Shown here piece after piece: positions 1 to 12,530 of a stretch of DNA of 64,000 nucleotides (position 1 is its first letter; each line of letters starts with the position of its first letter). This DNA comes from Poa pratensis (taxonomy: Eukaryota > Streptophyta > Magnoliopsida > Poales > Poaceae), in contig CAMZMU010000080.1 in the NCBI GenBank assembly GCA_947311845.1, forward strand, positions 44,628,359-44,692,358. The letters are read 5' to 3'. Below the pieces are notes generated by a model. It did no database searches, was not told the DNA's origin, and worked only from the letters and a program-made list of their open reading frames with translations. Made by a program: the position numbers and the translations under genes.

Positions 1-299
1 AAGTTCTCAAATTTTGAATTGTGGATTTCAAGATAACTTCAAAGTGGGACGTAAGTGGAATCTCACTTGACACCCTAGTAAGGAGGAATGCTCTTGTTAT
101 CTTCAGGCGCACTGCTCTCCATACCATGTTGAATTGGTCTCGATTTGGAACATTGGGTTCTTCACAAAGGGACTTGTAACGCCATATGGAGAGAACAATA
201 GAAATATGCAATGAAACAATGACATTTGATATCAACTGAAAAATTGTTGTCGTTTCAGACATAATTTTTATTTCTTTTGGCTAAGAAAACAAATAGCAA

Positions 300-340
<41 letters not shown>

Positions 341-1868
341 AACAATTAGCTTGTGTCATTTTGCCAAAATAAAACTATCACTCTATTGTACACACCATCA
401 TCTAGTCAAGGTTTCAAATGGCGCGTTTCGCAGCTTAGCAGCATGATCCAAACATAGTATGACGGGCGCCAAAAACAAAATAATGAAAATGCAACATATT
501 TCTAACTAATCATACTACATTTGTATTGGAAGTTTGGAACACATGACTTCCTAGAAAGCAACTTTGCTTATTATAATTATCCATATAAAATATTATTGGC
601 ATTCTTCAATAAAAAATGATTCTTAGATTTATCATGGTAATAATTTAGTGCGTTGGGGTGATTCAGTGATTGATCAATATTCAGTATGAAACTTCACGCA
701 AACTAATATATTCATTTCTTTTAATAAAAACTCAACTGTTTATTTGTGGCTTTGGTTTAAGCTGGAAGCTTCGTCGGTTAGATGATGGACGTACTTGATC
801 CGATGACCGAGGCTGCCATTTCGCACCCATGGATCACGTCAATATAGACAGCAACGGGTGAGCTGCTAACCTCGGTTGCCTATCGATTTTGTGCATTTAA
901 AAGCATCTCATGCCAACATGCACTCAAGGCCCCGAAAATAATATTTCTCTGTCATGTGATTCGCATCCAAAGTCACAGCACATGGCCACATGCTGCGCAT
1001 AGCGCACCATATACACATAAATATATGGGATGATCTCGTCTTTCAAGTTTCAACTGGATCTTTTTTATGTTCAGCGAAGAACATATCATACGCATCTCCA
1101 CGTTCAGAATTTCGGCAGACACTCCAGCTCAACTCGGAGAGGCAAAGGACTGTGCCCGACAAACGGGCGGATCATTAGAGCAGATACGCATTGATTACAC
1201 GGAAAGCGACAAGATTGGTTGGCACCAAACCACACTAGTTCGAGTCAGCTTCTCCATCAGATCGGATGAAGCGAACATGATCCCACAATGAATCGTACAC
1301 GAAAAGATGTAATACTTAATTAGTAAATCCATCTTACACACGTGAAATGGGCTTCTTAGAAAGCCAAGGTACATCTCCGTGTACAAGTCATGTGCGAGAA
1401 GACAGAATTCACCCTCCATTTATGCATAACCTTAACTCTGTTGTCATTTGTAAAACCCTCAAAAGTCTCGCTGAATTTGATCTTTGAACAACAGATTGCC
1501 CTGCCACAAGGTAAGATCTGCTGTTCAAAAAAAAAAAGGTAAGATCTGCAGCAGTTAACCAAACTGAGAAGGCGAGGCGGCTAGACAATTTACATTCCGC
1601 ATACAAATGAACGCACATTTATAAATACCAACATAATACTTAGTAGTAGCTACGCTGTCATTCCTACAGGATTACCGGTTAGCAACGGCAGACGAGATGT
1701 TCCTGCACTTCATACTACATAGGCTGCGGCTGGACTCATGCTACCATGCCAGGAAGAGGTTTATCCTGGGCTATACTACTGCGGTTACAAACACAAGAGA
1801 CAATCATCACAGGCCGTCATGATGGGCATTGCAGTCTTCCAGAACTGAAACTCACTATCAAAGTATCT
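1..1868. other. Intergenic flank downstream of the ADIP-like gene
   Basis: AT-rich DNA with only short unsupported reading frames. It contains a CT microsatellite near 304-337. About 1640-1868 is probably the 3' UTR of the minus-strand gene that ends at 1869. I see no TIR, LTR end or conserved domain here. Confidence 0.5.
304..337. repeat. (CT)n microsatellite
   Basis: An uninterrupted CT dinucleotide run of about 17 units is visible directly. It lies outside any gene. Confidence 0.95.
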
Positions 1869-4800
1869 TTAAGCATCTGTCGACGCAGAATGAATAGCCT
1901 CACGCTCAGCATCCAGGCCACTTAACCTCCTGCTATTGTATGAATGCATGAATCAAAGGAGTTTTGGAGTGAACATAAGAGAACTACAGAGAATGTGTAT
2001 CAAACCTCACCTTGGTTTATCAGACTTGGAGAAGTGCTTAGACATGATGGTCGCCTGTAATTTCAGTTCCCAAATGTAGGTTAGTCAGAGCTTCGCATGG
2101 ACCAAGACGTGTAGACACTCCATATAGTACAGTGTCCGCAGTTACCATGCTAGAGACATTTTTCTGATTATGATTAGCTTATTACCATGTTTAAAGATGT
2201 ATTTGAGATTGAATGCTACATATAAATGTCGTTCAGAAGTGATACCTGCTCTTGGATGATGCTTCTGGCTTCAACCAATTGAGCTTCAAGTTCAAGTTCA
2301 CGCTCGGTAACTTCGGAGGTCACTTCAGCACCTTTTTGAGCATCTTGAAGTTGTGTCATCCGTGCCTATACAATAAATTGTTTTACCAAGTTAAGGATCA
2401 CAGTGAAAGGAAGTCAAGTTTGCACACGGAAACATGAACCACAAGGGTAGGTCAGTGTCTATTGAGTGATTCCTACCTTTACTGAAGCCATTTTTGTGCG
2501 CAAACTCTCCTCTATCTGGTCTCTGGCCATGTGAAAGGGCAAGTCAAAGACATCCTGCCAGGAGAAAGAACAATGAAACCAAGGATAGATCTTGTGACTT
2601 GAAGTCATGTGACATAAGGGAAGGGAAAGCATGAAGACAAGTATTCATTACCCTCTTTTCACAATTTATACATGGCAGAAACCATGTAAATGGTCAAAAG
2701 AAAAGGAAAACCAACAATAACTCTGTAAAGAAGATTGGGCATGCATACCGTCTTGCCACCAAGCGGGGACTGCGGAGATCCTGACTCCTGCCTACCGTTT
2801 CCAGCAACAGCAGGCTGTGATGACCCATTTGGAGCATTGAGAAACTCACGCATATCCATCTGACGTAGGAAAATTAATATTCAGATAAGGACAATCGTCA
2901 ATAGTTTACAAGTACTAGCTGAAATATTGATACGATGAGTACAAATCCTATTACAGTTCTTCACCAATCAATCATGGTATTTCAGAATACATACAAAATG
3001 AGAGAGCTCTCATAATGAATTATTACATTTCGCAGACACTGAAATAACTATAACAAATATCGGATATAAAATGTATTAAATAGCGGGCTATAGCAAATAG
3101 CGGCAACTCTCAAAAAGAGCTATAGCTGGGCTAAATCGGAGCTAAATGGGTCTATAGCGGAAAATTGTATATCATTTAGCGGCAACATGTTCAAAAAGCT
3201 ATAGCGGGGCTATAGTGGGCTATTAAAACTATGGATATAAGGAATACCTACACAAAATGTCAACAAAATTGTGTACATATGTCCATCATCAAAGGAATAA
3301 TACAATATGAACCCTATTAGCAATTTAGCGTGTCATCGAATGTTAAGAGGGGTCGTGGTAGACCAAACTTGACATGGGAGGAGTTCGTTAAGAGAGATCT
3401 GAAGGATTGGAATATCACCAAAGAACTAGCCATGGACAGGGGTGCGTGGAAGTTAGCTATCCACGTGCCAGAACCATGACTTGGTTTCGAGATCTTATGG
3501 GTTTCAACTCTAGCCTGCATATCCCAACTTGCATGGGACTGAAAGGCTTTGTTGTTGTTGTTTTGTTGTTGTACACCAGTACACGTCCATACATTATAAA
3601 AAACAAAAGCAAGGAATGAAGATCGCAACCTTGCAATCTATACCTGCATCGAACGTAGCAGTGCCCGCAAATCAGCATTCTCTTGGACTAGCTCTTGTTT
3701 TTTCACTTCATATGCATCAACCTGAATGTGCGCTCAAGGATGCTTAGAATAGATTTAACCAGCTATGTATCAGTATTACAGAAGTGGTGTAATGCTTACA
3801 ATCATTTTGTAATAGTCATTGTCGTTCTTTTTTCCAGTCCATGTTCCCCGTTGCCGTCCCTCTTTCTGTTAAATAAAATAACATAATCATCAAGCAGAAG
3901 CTTCGCTTACACAGCTAAGCATCAGAAGAGACTAGACTAATAATATCGAGAATATTCATGAGCATAGCACCTGCAACAGGTTCATTATTTCCATTCCTGA
4001 ACGTGATGATTCCTTTTTCTTTTCCATCAGTACCTGGTTTAATTTCTCCTGCAAACACAAATAGGCCCATCCAATATCAACAATCCAGAATAAATCTCCA
4101 TGATATATCTGTTACATATATCCTATGAGAAATAAATGCAAAACTTACCTGCAATTTGATGTATTCCTTTTCCTTCTTCTTTGTTTCATGAATTTGTTGG
4201 GTGCGCACTTGCTGACAAAAGATAGCACATCAGGACAGGACTTCATCGCAGCAACAAGAATGGTGAAAATTCTCAATAAAAACATAACAGCAAAAGTGAC
4301 ATAATAGTTTTAAAACGAAAAACAGTAGGATAAGGCAATTTAACCTGATTTCCAATAACCATTTTTTGAAATTCATCACGTTCCTGCTGCAGCTTCTCAA
4401 TTTGAGCTTTCAAAGATGCAGAATTTTTGGCCTCCTGGAGAGTGCGGTGGGATTATCGGGGGTTAGAATTTCAAAAGTGGTAAAGGACCCAAACAAGAGT
4501 TGACACAAGGACAAACCGTTCTGGTCAAAGTGGCCAGCTCTCGATCTTTTGCTGCTAACTGGGCATCCATTCTTTCGATCTTGGCTTCCAGTCTTGAAAT
4601 ATCAGACTGCATACTGCACATTGTATAACACAACCCGCCATTAGACATATATTGCATACTGGTATAGCAATATTCTGTAAAATCTTCCAAGTGCTGCTAT
4701 CAAAAGCATTGATGTCACAAACTGAATGAGCCTATGCTCAGAATATATATCCAAATGAGCATATAATGGACTAGTGTTCACCATATACTGACAACATTTG

Positions 4801-7089
4801 GGCAGGAATGCAGGACCTTCCAAATGTTAGAAATTTCTAATCAACTACACTAATCTTTCTGCGCATCTAAATGGAACGCAGACATGTAGGAATGAGTAGC
4901 AAGCAGATTCGTTTACATGTAGACATAGTACTAACAAAGTTTGCAGTAAATGATGCCTTATACTCCCTCCGTCCAAAAATAAGTGTCTCAAGTTTGGCAA
5001 AAAGTGGATGTATCTGTACATTTTACATCCACTTTTTGCCAAACTTGAGACACTTATTTTTGGACGGAGGGAGTAGCACATTAGCACTGTGAGGATAATC
5101 AATATAGACCCTATACAAGAGGAACTGTGCAGGTGCAATTGATGATGATTGATGACAAATGGGAAAAAACATTAAGTTGTTAGGTGCTAATAATTTCACA
5201 ATAATTGACACTTTACACTGCTGGTGGTTATATACTAAGATTAGAAAAAAAAGAGAATACTAGAGATTAAAACTGCTATATGTATGGGATGGGGTGGAGA
5301 AAGGATAGAGATTTACAAGAACAGAACAAACATCGTTAGAAGATGAAAAGGAAAAGTAGAGTAGACAAAAGAAGGAAAAGGACACTTAGGAGTTGCCAGT
5401 GTTTGTTCATCTCAGAAAGTGGTACAATGTGGAAAAAGAATTCTAGCGTGCATGATGTCAAGGGCAACAGTCTTACAGAATTACCAGATCTAGTTTTGAT
5501 TCCATGACAAAATAGAATGAAGAGCAAGCCAGCATAACTCAACCTTCCACAGACAAGCAAAATCAAGATTTAAACTTCAATGACATAGTTATAAAGCCAA
5601 ACAGCAAGTACTAAACTGATGTCAGCTTAAGTCAAACTCCATTCATGGTGGCAAAATCTCCTTTTTCCTAAATATGTATGTGCCCAAGATACGGCGTCTG
5701 TTCGGCTCACAAGGAAAACAAAAGGACTCACATGGAGTACAGAATTGGTGAAGGAGTCATGCTAGCAATGTATGGAAACTGAGTTATGGGGGCCAATAAC
5801 GACAGAGTTATTGGAACCAGTAACATAAGAAAATACAGGGAAACAGCAGGGGCAAAAGGACACTATAGGAGCACGCAGAAACATAAAAAATTGTGCTCGA
5901 AATTTGCAGGACACTTAACTTCACCAGCCTATACTCTATCAGATACAACCAAACTTCGGTACCTAGGCCACTGGTGTAATTCCCTGACCTTGATGTTAAT
6001 TAACCTAACAGAGCCATAACATAATGTATATTCTCATGACAAAGGTTAAGTAATAACGCAGTGAGAATAATGTCATCAGAGACCGAGAGGCATCACCAGC
6101 AATTACTAGTGTCCATACATTGGCCAGTACTGTGCAGTGTACTGTATTACTAAACTACACGGACTACCTTGCAGATCTGGTGGGCGATGCATGAGTAAGA
6201 ACTGGGTGAGCAGACAAAAGAAATGGTAAGCTCACCGCTGCCGTAGATCATTGGTCGATTCCCGGAATTCAAGGTCTCTCTGGCGCTGCTGCAGCAGTGC
6301 ATACATGCAGTTGCACGTTCTTGCAATAGATACCTGCGCCACAGAAAGGGAATATAAGTTTAGAAAATCTAGTGAAAGAAGCGCCTGAAATATAACGACT
6401 CGCCCTTCTTTTTTTGAAATTTGACAACCACCAGAAACAAAAGGAAATTACGTTCTACCTCGGACAAAAAAGACGCACTAGAATGCAATTTTACCACCAT
6501 CTTAACAACATCCAGACAGACAGACACAATTTAACTGATTAAACGAGCAGAAAGAAGAGCGCCCCAAATGAAAATATGCCCACTCAAGAGTCAGTCCAGA
6601 GGCGAGATGCCATAATAAATCTGTCGCGTCGGTGGAACACCAGCAGTCGAAACACAAGCGAGTGACTGGAGAGACAGAAGGCGTGAACGAATGACGGACC
6701 GGATCGGTGGCGAAGAGGTCGAGCGAGGCCGGGAAGCCGAAGGTAACGAGCGTCTGGTTGAGGTACTTGGCGCAGTGCTCGAGGTTGCCCGCGTCAGCAA
6801 ACGACCCGCCATCGCCGCTGCAACAACAGCACACCACGGACCCGCGCGGCCATCAGAACCAGCCAGCCAACCGCATACAAACCCCCACCTATATTACATA
6901 AGAACAAAATCCTAGAGATCGCGGCGTCACCTCATGCCGACGGGAGGCGCCGGCGGCTGGTGAAGGTGCGACGATGCCTGCATTGGAAGGAGTGAGGGGG
7001 TTAGGGGCGAGGGAGAGGGGGGCGGCGCTTGGATCTGCGGAGTAGGGTTAGGGCTTTACCCGGAGCTCGAAGCGCGACGAGACCGACAT
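1869..7089 (-). CDS. Afadin/alpha-actinin-binding (ADIP-like) coiled-coil protein, 15 exons, 392 aa
   Basis: Exons read 7089-7060, 6977-6931, 6817-6700, 6333-6236, 4613-4517, 4434-4345, 4211-4149, 4048-3971, 3865-3800, 3721-3644, 2859-2749, 2554-2477, 2365-2246, 2054-2011 and 1929-1869. Every junction is GT-AG and in phase, and the sum is 1179 nt (392 codons plus TAA). The N-terminal segment at residues 38-65 contains LEHCAKYLNQTLVTFGFPAS, the signature of the ADIP family. Animal members link adherens junctions and centrosomes to actin; plant members are annotated as microtubule-associated or unknown. Residues about 98-255 are charged and heptad-like, so probably coiled coil, and a second helical stretch lies near 295-360. 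The ATG at 7089 is the first in frame and lies in a GC-rich leader. The introns carry two MITEs and a LINE fragment, none of which touches an exon. Family assignment is from recognised motifs; the plant function is inferred and remains vague. Confidence 0.9.
3070..3232. mobile_element. hAT-like MITE with 8-bp target duplication (intron 10)
   Basis: GGATATAA occurs at 3062-3069 and again at 3233-3240, directly bounding a segment whose ends are imperfect inverted repeats (AATGTATTAAATAGC at the left, the complement of ATAGTTTTAATAGC at the right). The interior repeats the motif AGCTATAGCGGGGCTATA. An 8-bp duplication with short imperfect TIRs fits a non-autonomous hAT-type element. The superfamily is inferred from duplication length only. 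Confidence 0.55.
3325..3562 (+). mobile_element. 5'-truncated RTE-type LINE, 3' end with GTT tail (intron 10)
   Basis: Plus-strand translation gives the C-terminal end of a plant RTE-type reverse transcriptase ORF (motifs RGRPNLTWEE, RDLKDWNIT, MDRGAWKLA, HVPEP), followed by a stop. A 3' tail then reads CCCAACTTGCATGGGACTGA and ends in a GTT-rich run at about 3548-3570. It is inserted in antisense inside intron 10 of the ADIP-like gene. The 5' part of the LINE is missing, as is common after incomplete target-primed reverse transcription. I could not identify a target duplication. Confidence 0.7.
4963..5073. mobile_element. Stowaway MITE (Tc1/mariner), near-perfect hairpin
   Basis: The element starts CTCCCTCCGTCC, ends with its reverse complement, and is flanked by the dinucleotide TA (4961-4962 and 5074-5075), the Tc1/mariner target duplication. 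The two arms are complementary for roughly 45 bases with a short central loop. It lies in intron 4 about 350 bp upstream of exon 5 of the minus-strand gene. Confidence 0.95.
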
Positions 7090-7413
7090 GGCGGAGGGGA
7101 GGCGGAGAGCGAGAGAGAGATCTGGTGAGGTGAGAATGATGGGTGGGGAGGAGCAGTGAGGATGGATTGGAATTTGGAGGTGGCTTGTTCTGTAATTCGA
7201 AATGGTCGCGAGGGGAGGAAGGCCGAAGGGGGAAGAGGCCGGCCGGCAACGGTAGGTGGGACCGGGTGTCGGTGAGCCCGGAGGTGCGGAAGATCTGGGA
7301 TAGAGATCCGGTGGCTTCACTATCTTTCTCAGAATTTTTGAAACTCGTAAACATAATTTTTGATTCTTTTAAATAGTGGGAACACTCAACTTCGGGAGTC
7401 AAAGGTCTCTACT
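7090..7413 (-). promoter_or_regulatory. 5' leader and proximal promoter of the ADIP-like gene
   Basis: A moderately GC-rich stretch just upstream of the start codon at 7089, with a GAGA-type purine run near 7105-7125. No clear TATA box is visible, which fits a broadly expressed gene. Assignment rests on position. The left end of a transposon at about 7414 limits its extent. Confidence 0.4.
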
Positions 7414-7635
7414 GTGTTCGGTTCTGTAATGGGTGGAACGGTTGAAAATAGGAATGAGACCGAGTGGTTCCTGACAAGGGAATATTCCACCAATATTCGG
7501 AACGCACTCGTCCGGCCGAATCGGCCGGATCGAGTGGAATGGCTGGCGATTAGCGCTCTCACCTCTCTCTCATGTCTCCCTAATCCCTCTCTCACCTCTC
7601 TCGCTCCTTTCTTTTTCACATCTTGCGCCAGCGAC

Positions 7636-7827
7636 GGATTGCAGGCGAGCGATGGCGGCGGCCCGAGCAGGCGAGCGACGACCGCGGCTTCCAGGCGAGC
7701 GACGGCGTCGACCCATAGCAGGCGAGGAACGACCGTGGTTTCAGGCGGACGGCGGCGGCGGCCCGTAGCAAGCAAGCAGCGGCTGCGGCAGCGCCGGCCC
7801 CTAGCAGGCGAGCGACGGCGGCGGCCC
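7636..7827. repeat. GC-rich minisatellite
   Basis: Imperfect tandem copies of a roughly 35-40 bp unit built around GCAGGCGAGCGACG plus GGCGGCGGCCC. The array continues after the solo LTR at 13045-13080, which shows that the LTR inserted into the array. Confidence 0.7.
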
Positions 7828-9208
7828 TGTAACATCCCAAATTTTGGAACTAAAAAAAACTTAGTTTTACCAGACCCAAAATTCAGAACCAACAAAAACT
7901 TTTTGAAATGTTTTCACTAATGATTGTGGATTCTTTCCCATTGCTATGTTTAACCTTGTGTGACTGGATGTTGAAGTTGTTTGACCACTAAATATAAACT
8001 TAAGAACTTAACTAAGATAAAAATATATTCAACATGGGTGATCATGTTATGACAAGAAAATATTTCATACATCTTTTTCCATTCTTATTTCTGGCCAAAG
8101 TCCATTTCAATGATACTTGGTTTAGCAACAACCAAAATTAATACCCGTTATTTGAGAAAGTAAAAGTATTTCCAAAACTATGTGTTCCCAAAAATATGGA
8201 GATCTATATGCTATCTCCTATTTATCTTTTAACCTTGATCTTTTGCATGTGTATGCAACTCCCATTTTATAAACTTTGATTTTCACTCCATTGAAAATAA
8301 CACTAGTGGGAAATATATTACCCCACATATTTTGTCTTGCTCAAAACCCTTTTCAAAAAAATACCAAGGTGGAGTTGAGATAGTTTTAAACATCATCTTG
8401 TCATAATTAAGTGTGATCATTTTTATAAGATAGTATTGTTAAGTATGAAAATGGTGGTATGATTAATTTTTGTGGTTTGATTTGTGTGATCTCGGATGTG
8501 ATGTTGATCTTGTTGGGATGGGTTGCTTGTTGGTCTTATGATTGTATTGATTGTTAATTCTTATTTTAGTGTTGCTTGGGTGGATAATTACACCCATGTA
8601 CTTGAGTGTTAAGTTGAAAACCCACTGATCACAAATGTGGAATGTGACTTGAAAACAAAACAAGACCCCTATGATTACTTAAACCCTCAAAATAAAATCT
8701 TGATTAAAAGAAATGATCTTATTTAATTTCCCTCTCTACCTATTTCTCTATTTTGTTATAACAATTATTTTATCTCATAAAACCCAGGAATGAGATGATA
8801 ATCATCTCATTATCATATTACTCTCTCCTCAAAATATTTTATCTCCATTTACAAAGAGATCTCAATTTGTCAAATTGGTTTTTCCAAAAATAACATATTC
8901 AAACCCTATGAACAAATGTTGTTCAAAACATTTTATTTCTCAACACCAATTTTTGTGGAGCTTCTACATGTATATGGGAGGCTACATGAATTTTCTCAGA
9001 ATTTTTAAAAATGTTTGAGTGCCTCAATTAAATCACTGAAACTTACTGGTTTTAAAAAGAAAATAAAAGAAACAGCAAAGGACCTAGTTGTGACTGGAAA
9101 AAGTAGTCCAGGGGGTTTTCTGCGAAATCTCCATCTCCTTCCTATAGCTCCAGTGGCCGCACGGCAAGCCACCGTGTTCCCCGCTCCCTTGCCGCGCCGC
9201 TCGCCGGA

Positions 9209-9228
9209 CCCCCCCCCCCCCCCCCCCC
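9209..9228. repeat. Homopolymer C20
   Basis: Twenty consecutive cytosines inside the solo LTR. Such runs are prone to length errors in sequencing. Confidence 0.95.
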
Positions 9229-12200
9229 TCTCCCCTGTCCCCTGCGTGGGAGATAAGAACACCGCTGCCCCCTCTGCTCACTCCCACCCCTCACTTCTTC
9301 ACCTGCTCCCTCTCCTCTCTGTCTTTTCTCCCCACGAGCTCCGAACCCTAGCCCTGGCTGCCGTCGCGCATCGCCGGCGATAGAAGTCTCCCCGAGCAGA
9401 TCAAAGAGAACCAGAAGCTCCGCCGCGTCCTGTTCTCCTTCCCCGCGCGAGGAATCGAAGAAGGGAACCCGGGATCGTCGCCGCGAAGCTCATCCTCTTC
9501 CTCTCCGGCCGACACCTTGCCGGGAAGCTCGCGGGTGACACAGACCCCATTCTCTGCCATTCTTGCATCTCCGAGATCCCCTTGACCTGCTCCATCTCAT
9601 GCCCCACCTTCCTTTGCCCAGGGAACTCCGGAGCCGTCGACGCCATCCTCGCCGTGCTCCCTGCCTTGCCTCGCTCTTCTCTGCTCGGCGAAGAGGAAGA
9701 CGAAGGCCCCGTAACGCTTCGCCAGCACGCGTGGGCCGCTGTTTGGGCCGCCTTCTGCGTGGCTCGGCTCAGATCTGGGCAGATCTGGCCCATTTACTTT
9801 TTTTTTCGGTAGATCTAATATCTATTGCTATTTCCTGTTTAATTTACATTGCAGCTTTAATTCTTTTGTGGTAGATGTGTGCTAGCAAATTGAGTGATCT
9901 AAATTTTGTAGTGTTCCTGTGTGTTTCCTTAAACATGCAGCACTGGTGCATTACAAAAATATGTTTTTGAATGTTGTCTAGATTAAATCTTGTTAAAAGT
10001 ATCCTTTTTACTAAATATTTAATATCTAGAGTTTTATAACTCCAAAATTTGCAAACTAAAATTCTATGGATAGCCTGAAGTGATACCTTTCCAGATCTGT
10101 TGGCCTTGTATACAAATGAAGTCTAAAACAAAAGTTCTATTCATTCTTGTAAACACACCAGTGGCACTTTGGTGATTTTTGTAGATTTTTGTGAAATGAT
10201 TTTTAGAGTAAATCCAATTGGCTTGTCTTCTATATGTGTAGGAGAACATATCCCTAGCTTGGTTTGAATTTAGGAGTCACTAATTGACTGTGGTGCTAAT
10301 TATAAGGTTTAGGCCTTTTCTGCCTATTTTTATTAAACCTTTAGAAATTGTGTGTTATAACTTTATTGTTACAAATGTGTTTCCTAGCATGTGTAGGGTG
10401 GTAATCCACTGTTGTGACATGTTTTCTTATTTGTGCTAGCATGATTAGGAGAGCTACTTATGAGTCATGTATTTGTTAGGGTTTTATTCCCTATATAGCT
10501 TTTCTCCTAGTAATTAGGAATTTGTTAAGCTTGTTTATTTTATGTGAGAATATTGTGTGTGATTAATATGTATGCCTTGCTTGTTAATGATTGTTGTGGC
10601 ACTGTGCTTGCATGTTATTACTGTTTAGCAGGTTACAATATGTTAGTACTGTTAGAGGTATTTGTTAGACATGTTGGTGTGAGTAAAAGGTTTGCCTGGC
10701 TTGATGAACTTGATTGTCTTAAGTTGAGTACTAGTTTAAGTATCTTGTTAATGTATCCACCTTAGCTTGGTGGGAAATTTTGAATTACAAAGATTAATTG
10801 GTGGCTTAACTTTTGTCTGAAGTATTTCCTGATTAGGAAAAATGGTTGTTAATTACCTTTAATAGAGGATGTCTTGGTACTCTATATTTTTAGCATGTGT
10901 ATGGTGTTATACTCTTGCTAGTATAATGCCTTTATAATTTTGTCTGAATAAATTGGCTTGTTAAGTAAATTGTTTTGTTAAGCGTAGAGTTAAACATGTG
11001 GTTATGTGTTGTTTTGCTTGATTGGGTTAATTACTTGATAGCATCTAGCTAAGTGTGGTGATTGTTGTTTAGTGTTTGTTTTTAGTTTAACTTGTATCTT
11101 TATTTATGATTGTTGTAGCTTTAGTAAATAAATTGTGCTAGGCTTGTTATTAAGGCAGTTTTCCTTGAAGTATTCTTAGAGTAGATCTTAGTTTGTTGCT
11201 TGATTAAACTAGTGCTATGTTGTGGTTTGATTACTTGTTTGTATACCAATTGTGGTTTGGTTTTCTTATTGTGTGTTGTTTTATTTTCATGTTCGCGACG
11301 CTAGATATAAACGCTACCGGAGTGGTATTTGGAAAGGATTTATCGGAGAAGGATGAGAGTTTATTTCTTTGATCAATGAGGAGAAGTCCATGAACATTAT
11401 GCTGAAATCAGGCAAGCTACTCTCTGAGCTTGCACCCCAAATATATGCATCTATTTTGATATCATGATTTACTCTTAAGGCAAAGATTTATAAAAACCTT
11501 TTCAAAAAGTATATGGAAATTATTTTGCCACCCTATGTAGAATTATAAGATAGATTATATAAAATTATAGGATGGGAAAAATAAAAATGGTTTATTCAAA
11601 ACTCCTTTGAAAATACTTGTGTGATTATTGGAATGCCGAGATGTCGGTGTTGGAATGGAGAAGTGGAGAATGGAGTTGTTTATGAAAAATGCACAGTGTG
11701 TCCTTGTACTTACGTCAACCAGCCGATACCCTGTGCGACCACATTTACCCACATATGGGAAAAGGGCGTAGTCATATAATTTGCTCATATTAGTATGGGA
11801 TGCCTCAAAAACGAGGATGACCTCGTTCCATGAGGGGATGGTCATGGCGACCTACCCCTTGACCTGGGTCCTGGCATCTGAGGATGGGGGATTGAAGGGT
11901 TCGCTCGCCGGGCAGAACTACGAGTCCTCACACTTAGGTTTCCCGACGGGGAATCTGGACTGGGTGTTGATGGAAAGGTGGAAAATTTCATAGCGGTAGG
12001 GTCCTATACTAGCATGAGCAAAGGACAGGCTATGGTCGGCGGCTTACTTCGCATACACCCTGCATGGCGAGACGTGGCGGACACGATGAGCTGCCGGATG
12101 GATGTGGGAAAAGCGTGCTAACTCTGCAGAGTGTAAAACTATTCGAATAGCCGAGTCCTCGGATATGGACAGTTGGGAGGCCCTACTTTGACCATGTGCA

Positions 12201-12365
12201 AGTTTTTGAAAGAATTGAGATTTACAAAGAAAATGAAGTGGAGGATGTTTTATGCAACTATGCCAACGGGCCGGCATGAGGTTGTTGGGATTGAATGACC
12301 ATGAAGGGTTATGGTCGAAAAAGGAGGAGTTTTGGGAGAAATAAACCAAAAGGGGATTTTCCTGG

Positions 12366-12530
12366 AAAATGTTTATAAAAGAGACTTCTTACCTTTTTCA
12401 ACAAAGATGTATTTTTCGGGAAAATGTTTATAAAAGAGACTTCTTACCTTTTTCAACAAGGATGTACTTTCAGGAAAAAGTTTTAAAAGAGACTTCTTAC
12501 ACAAAGATATTTATGGGAAAAAGTTCTAAA
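12366..12530. repeat. Approximately 56-bp tandem repeat inside the solo LTR
   Basis: Two good copies and one decayed copy of a unit containing AAAAGAGACTTCTTAC and TTTTTCAACAA(A/G)GATGTA. They are spaced about 56 bp apart, with a later partial copy near 12600. Confidence 0.75.

Noticed and set aside
7360..7920. 186-aa ORF (and antisense partners) in the minisatellite
   Set aside because: The open frames arise from GC-rich tandem repeats and run into the solo LTR; no motif is present.
9015..9874. Overlapping ORFs in the GC-rich block of the solo LTR
   Set aside because: Composition-driven frames on both strands without domains; likely leader sequence of the LTR transcript.
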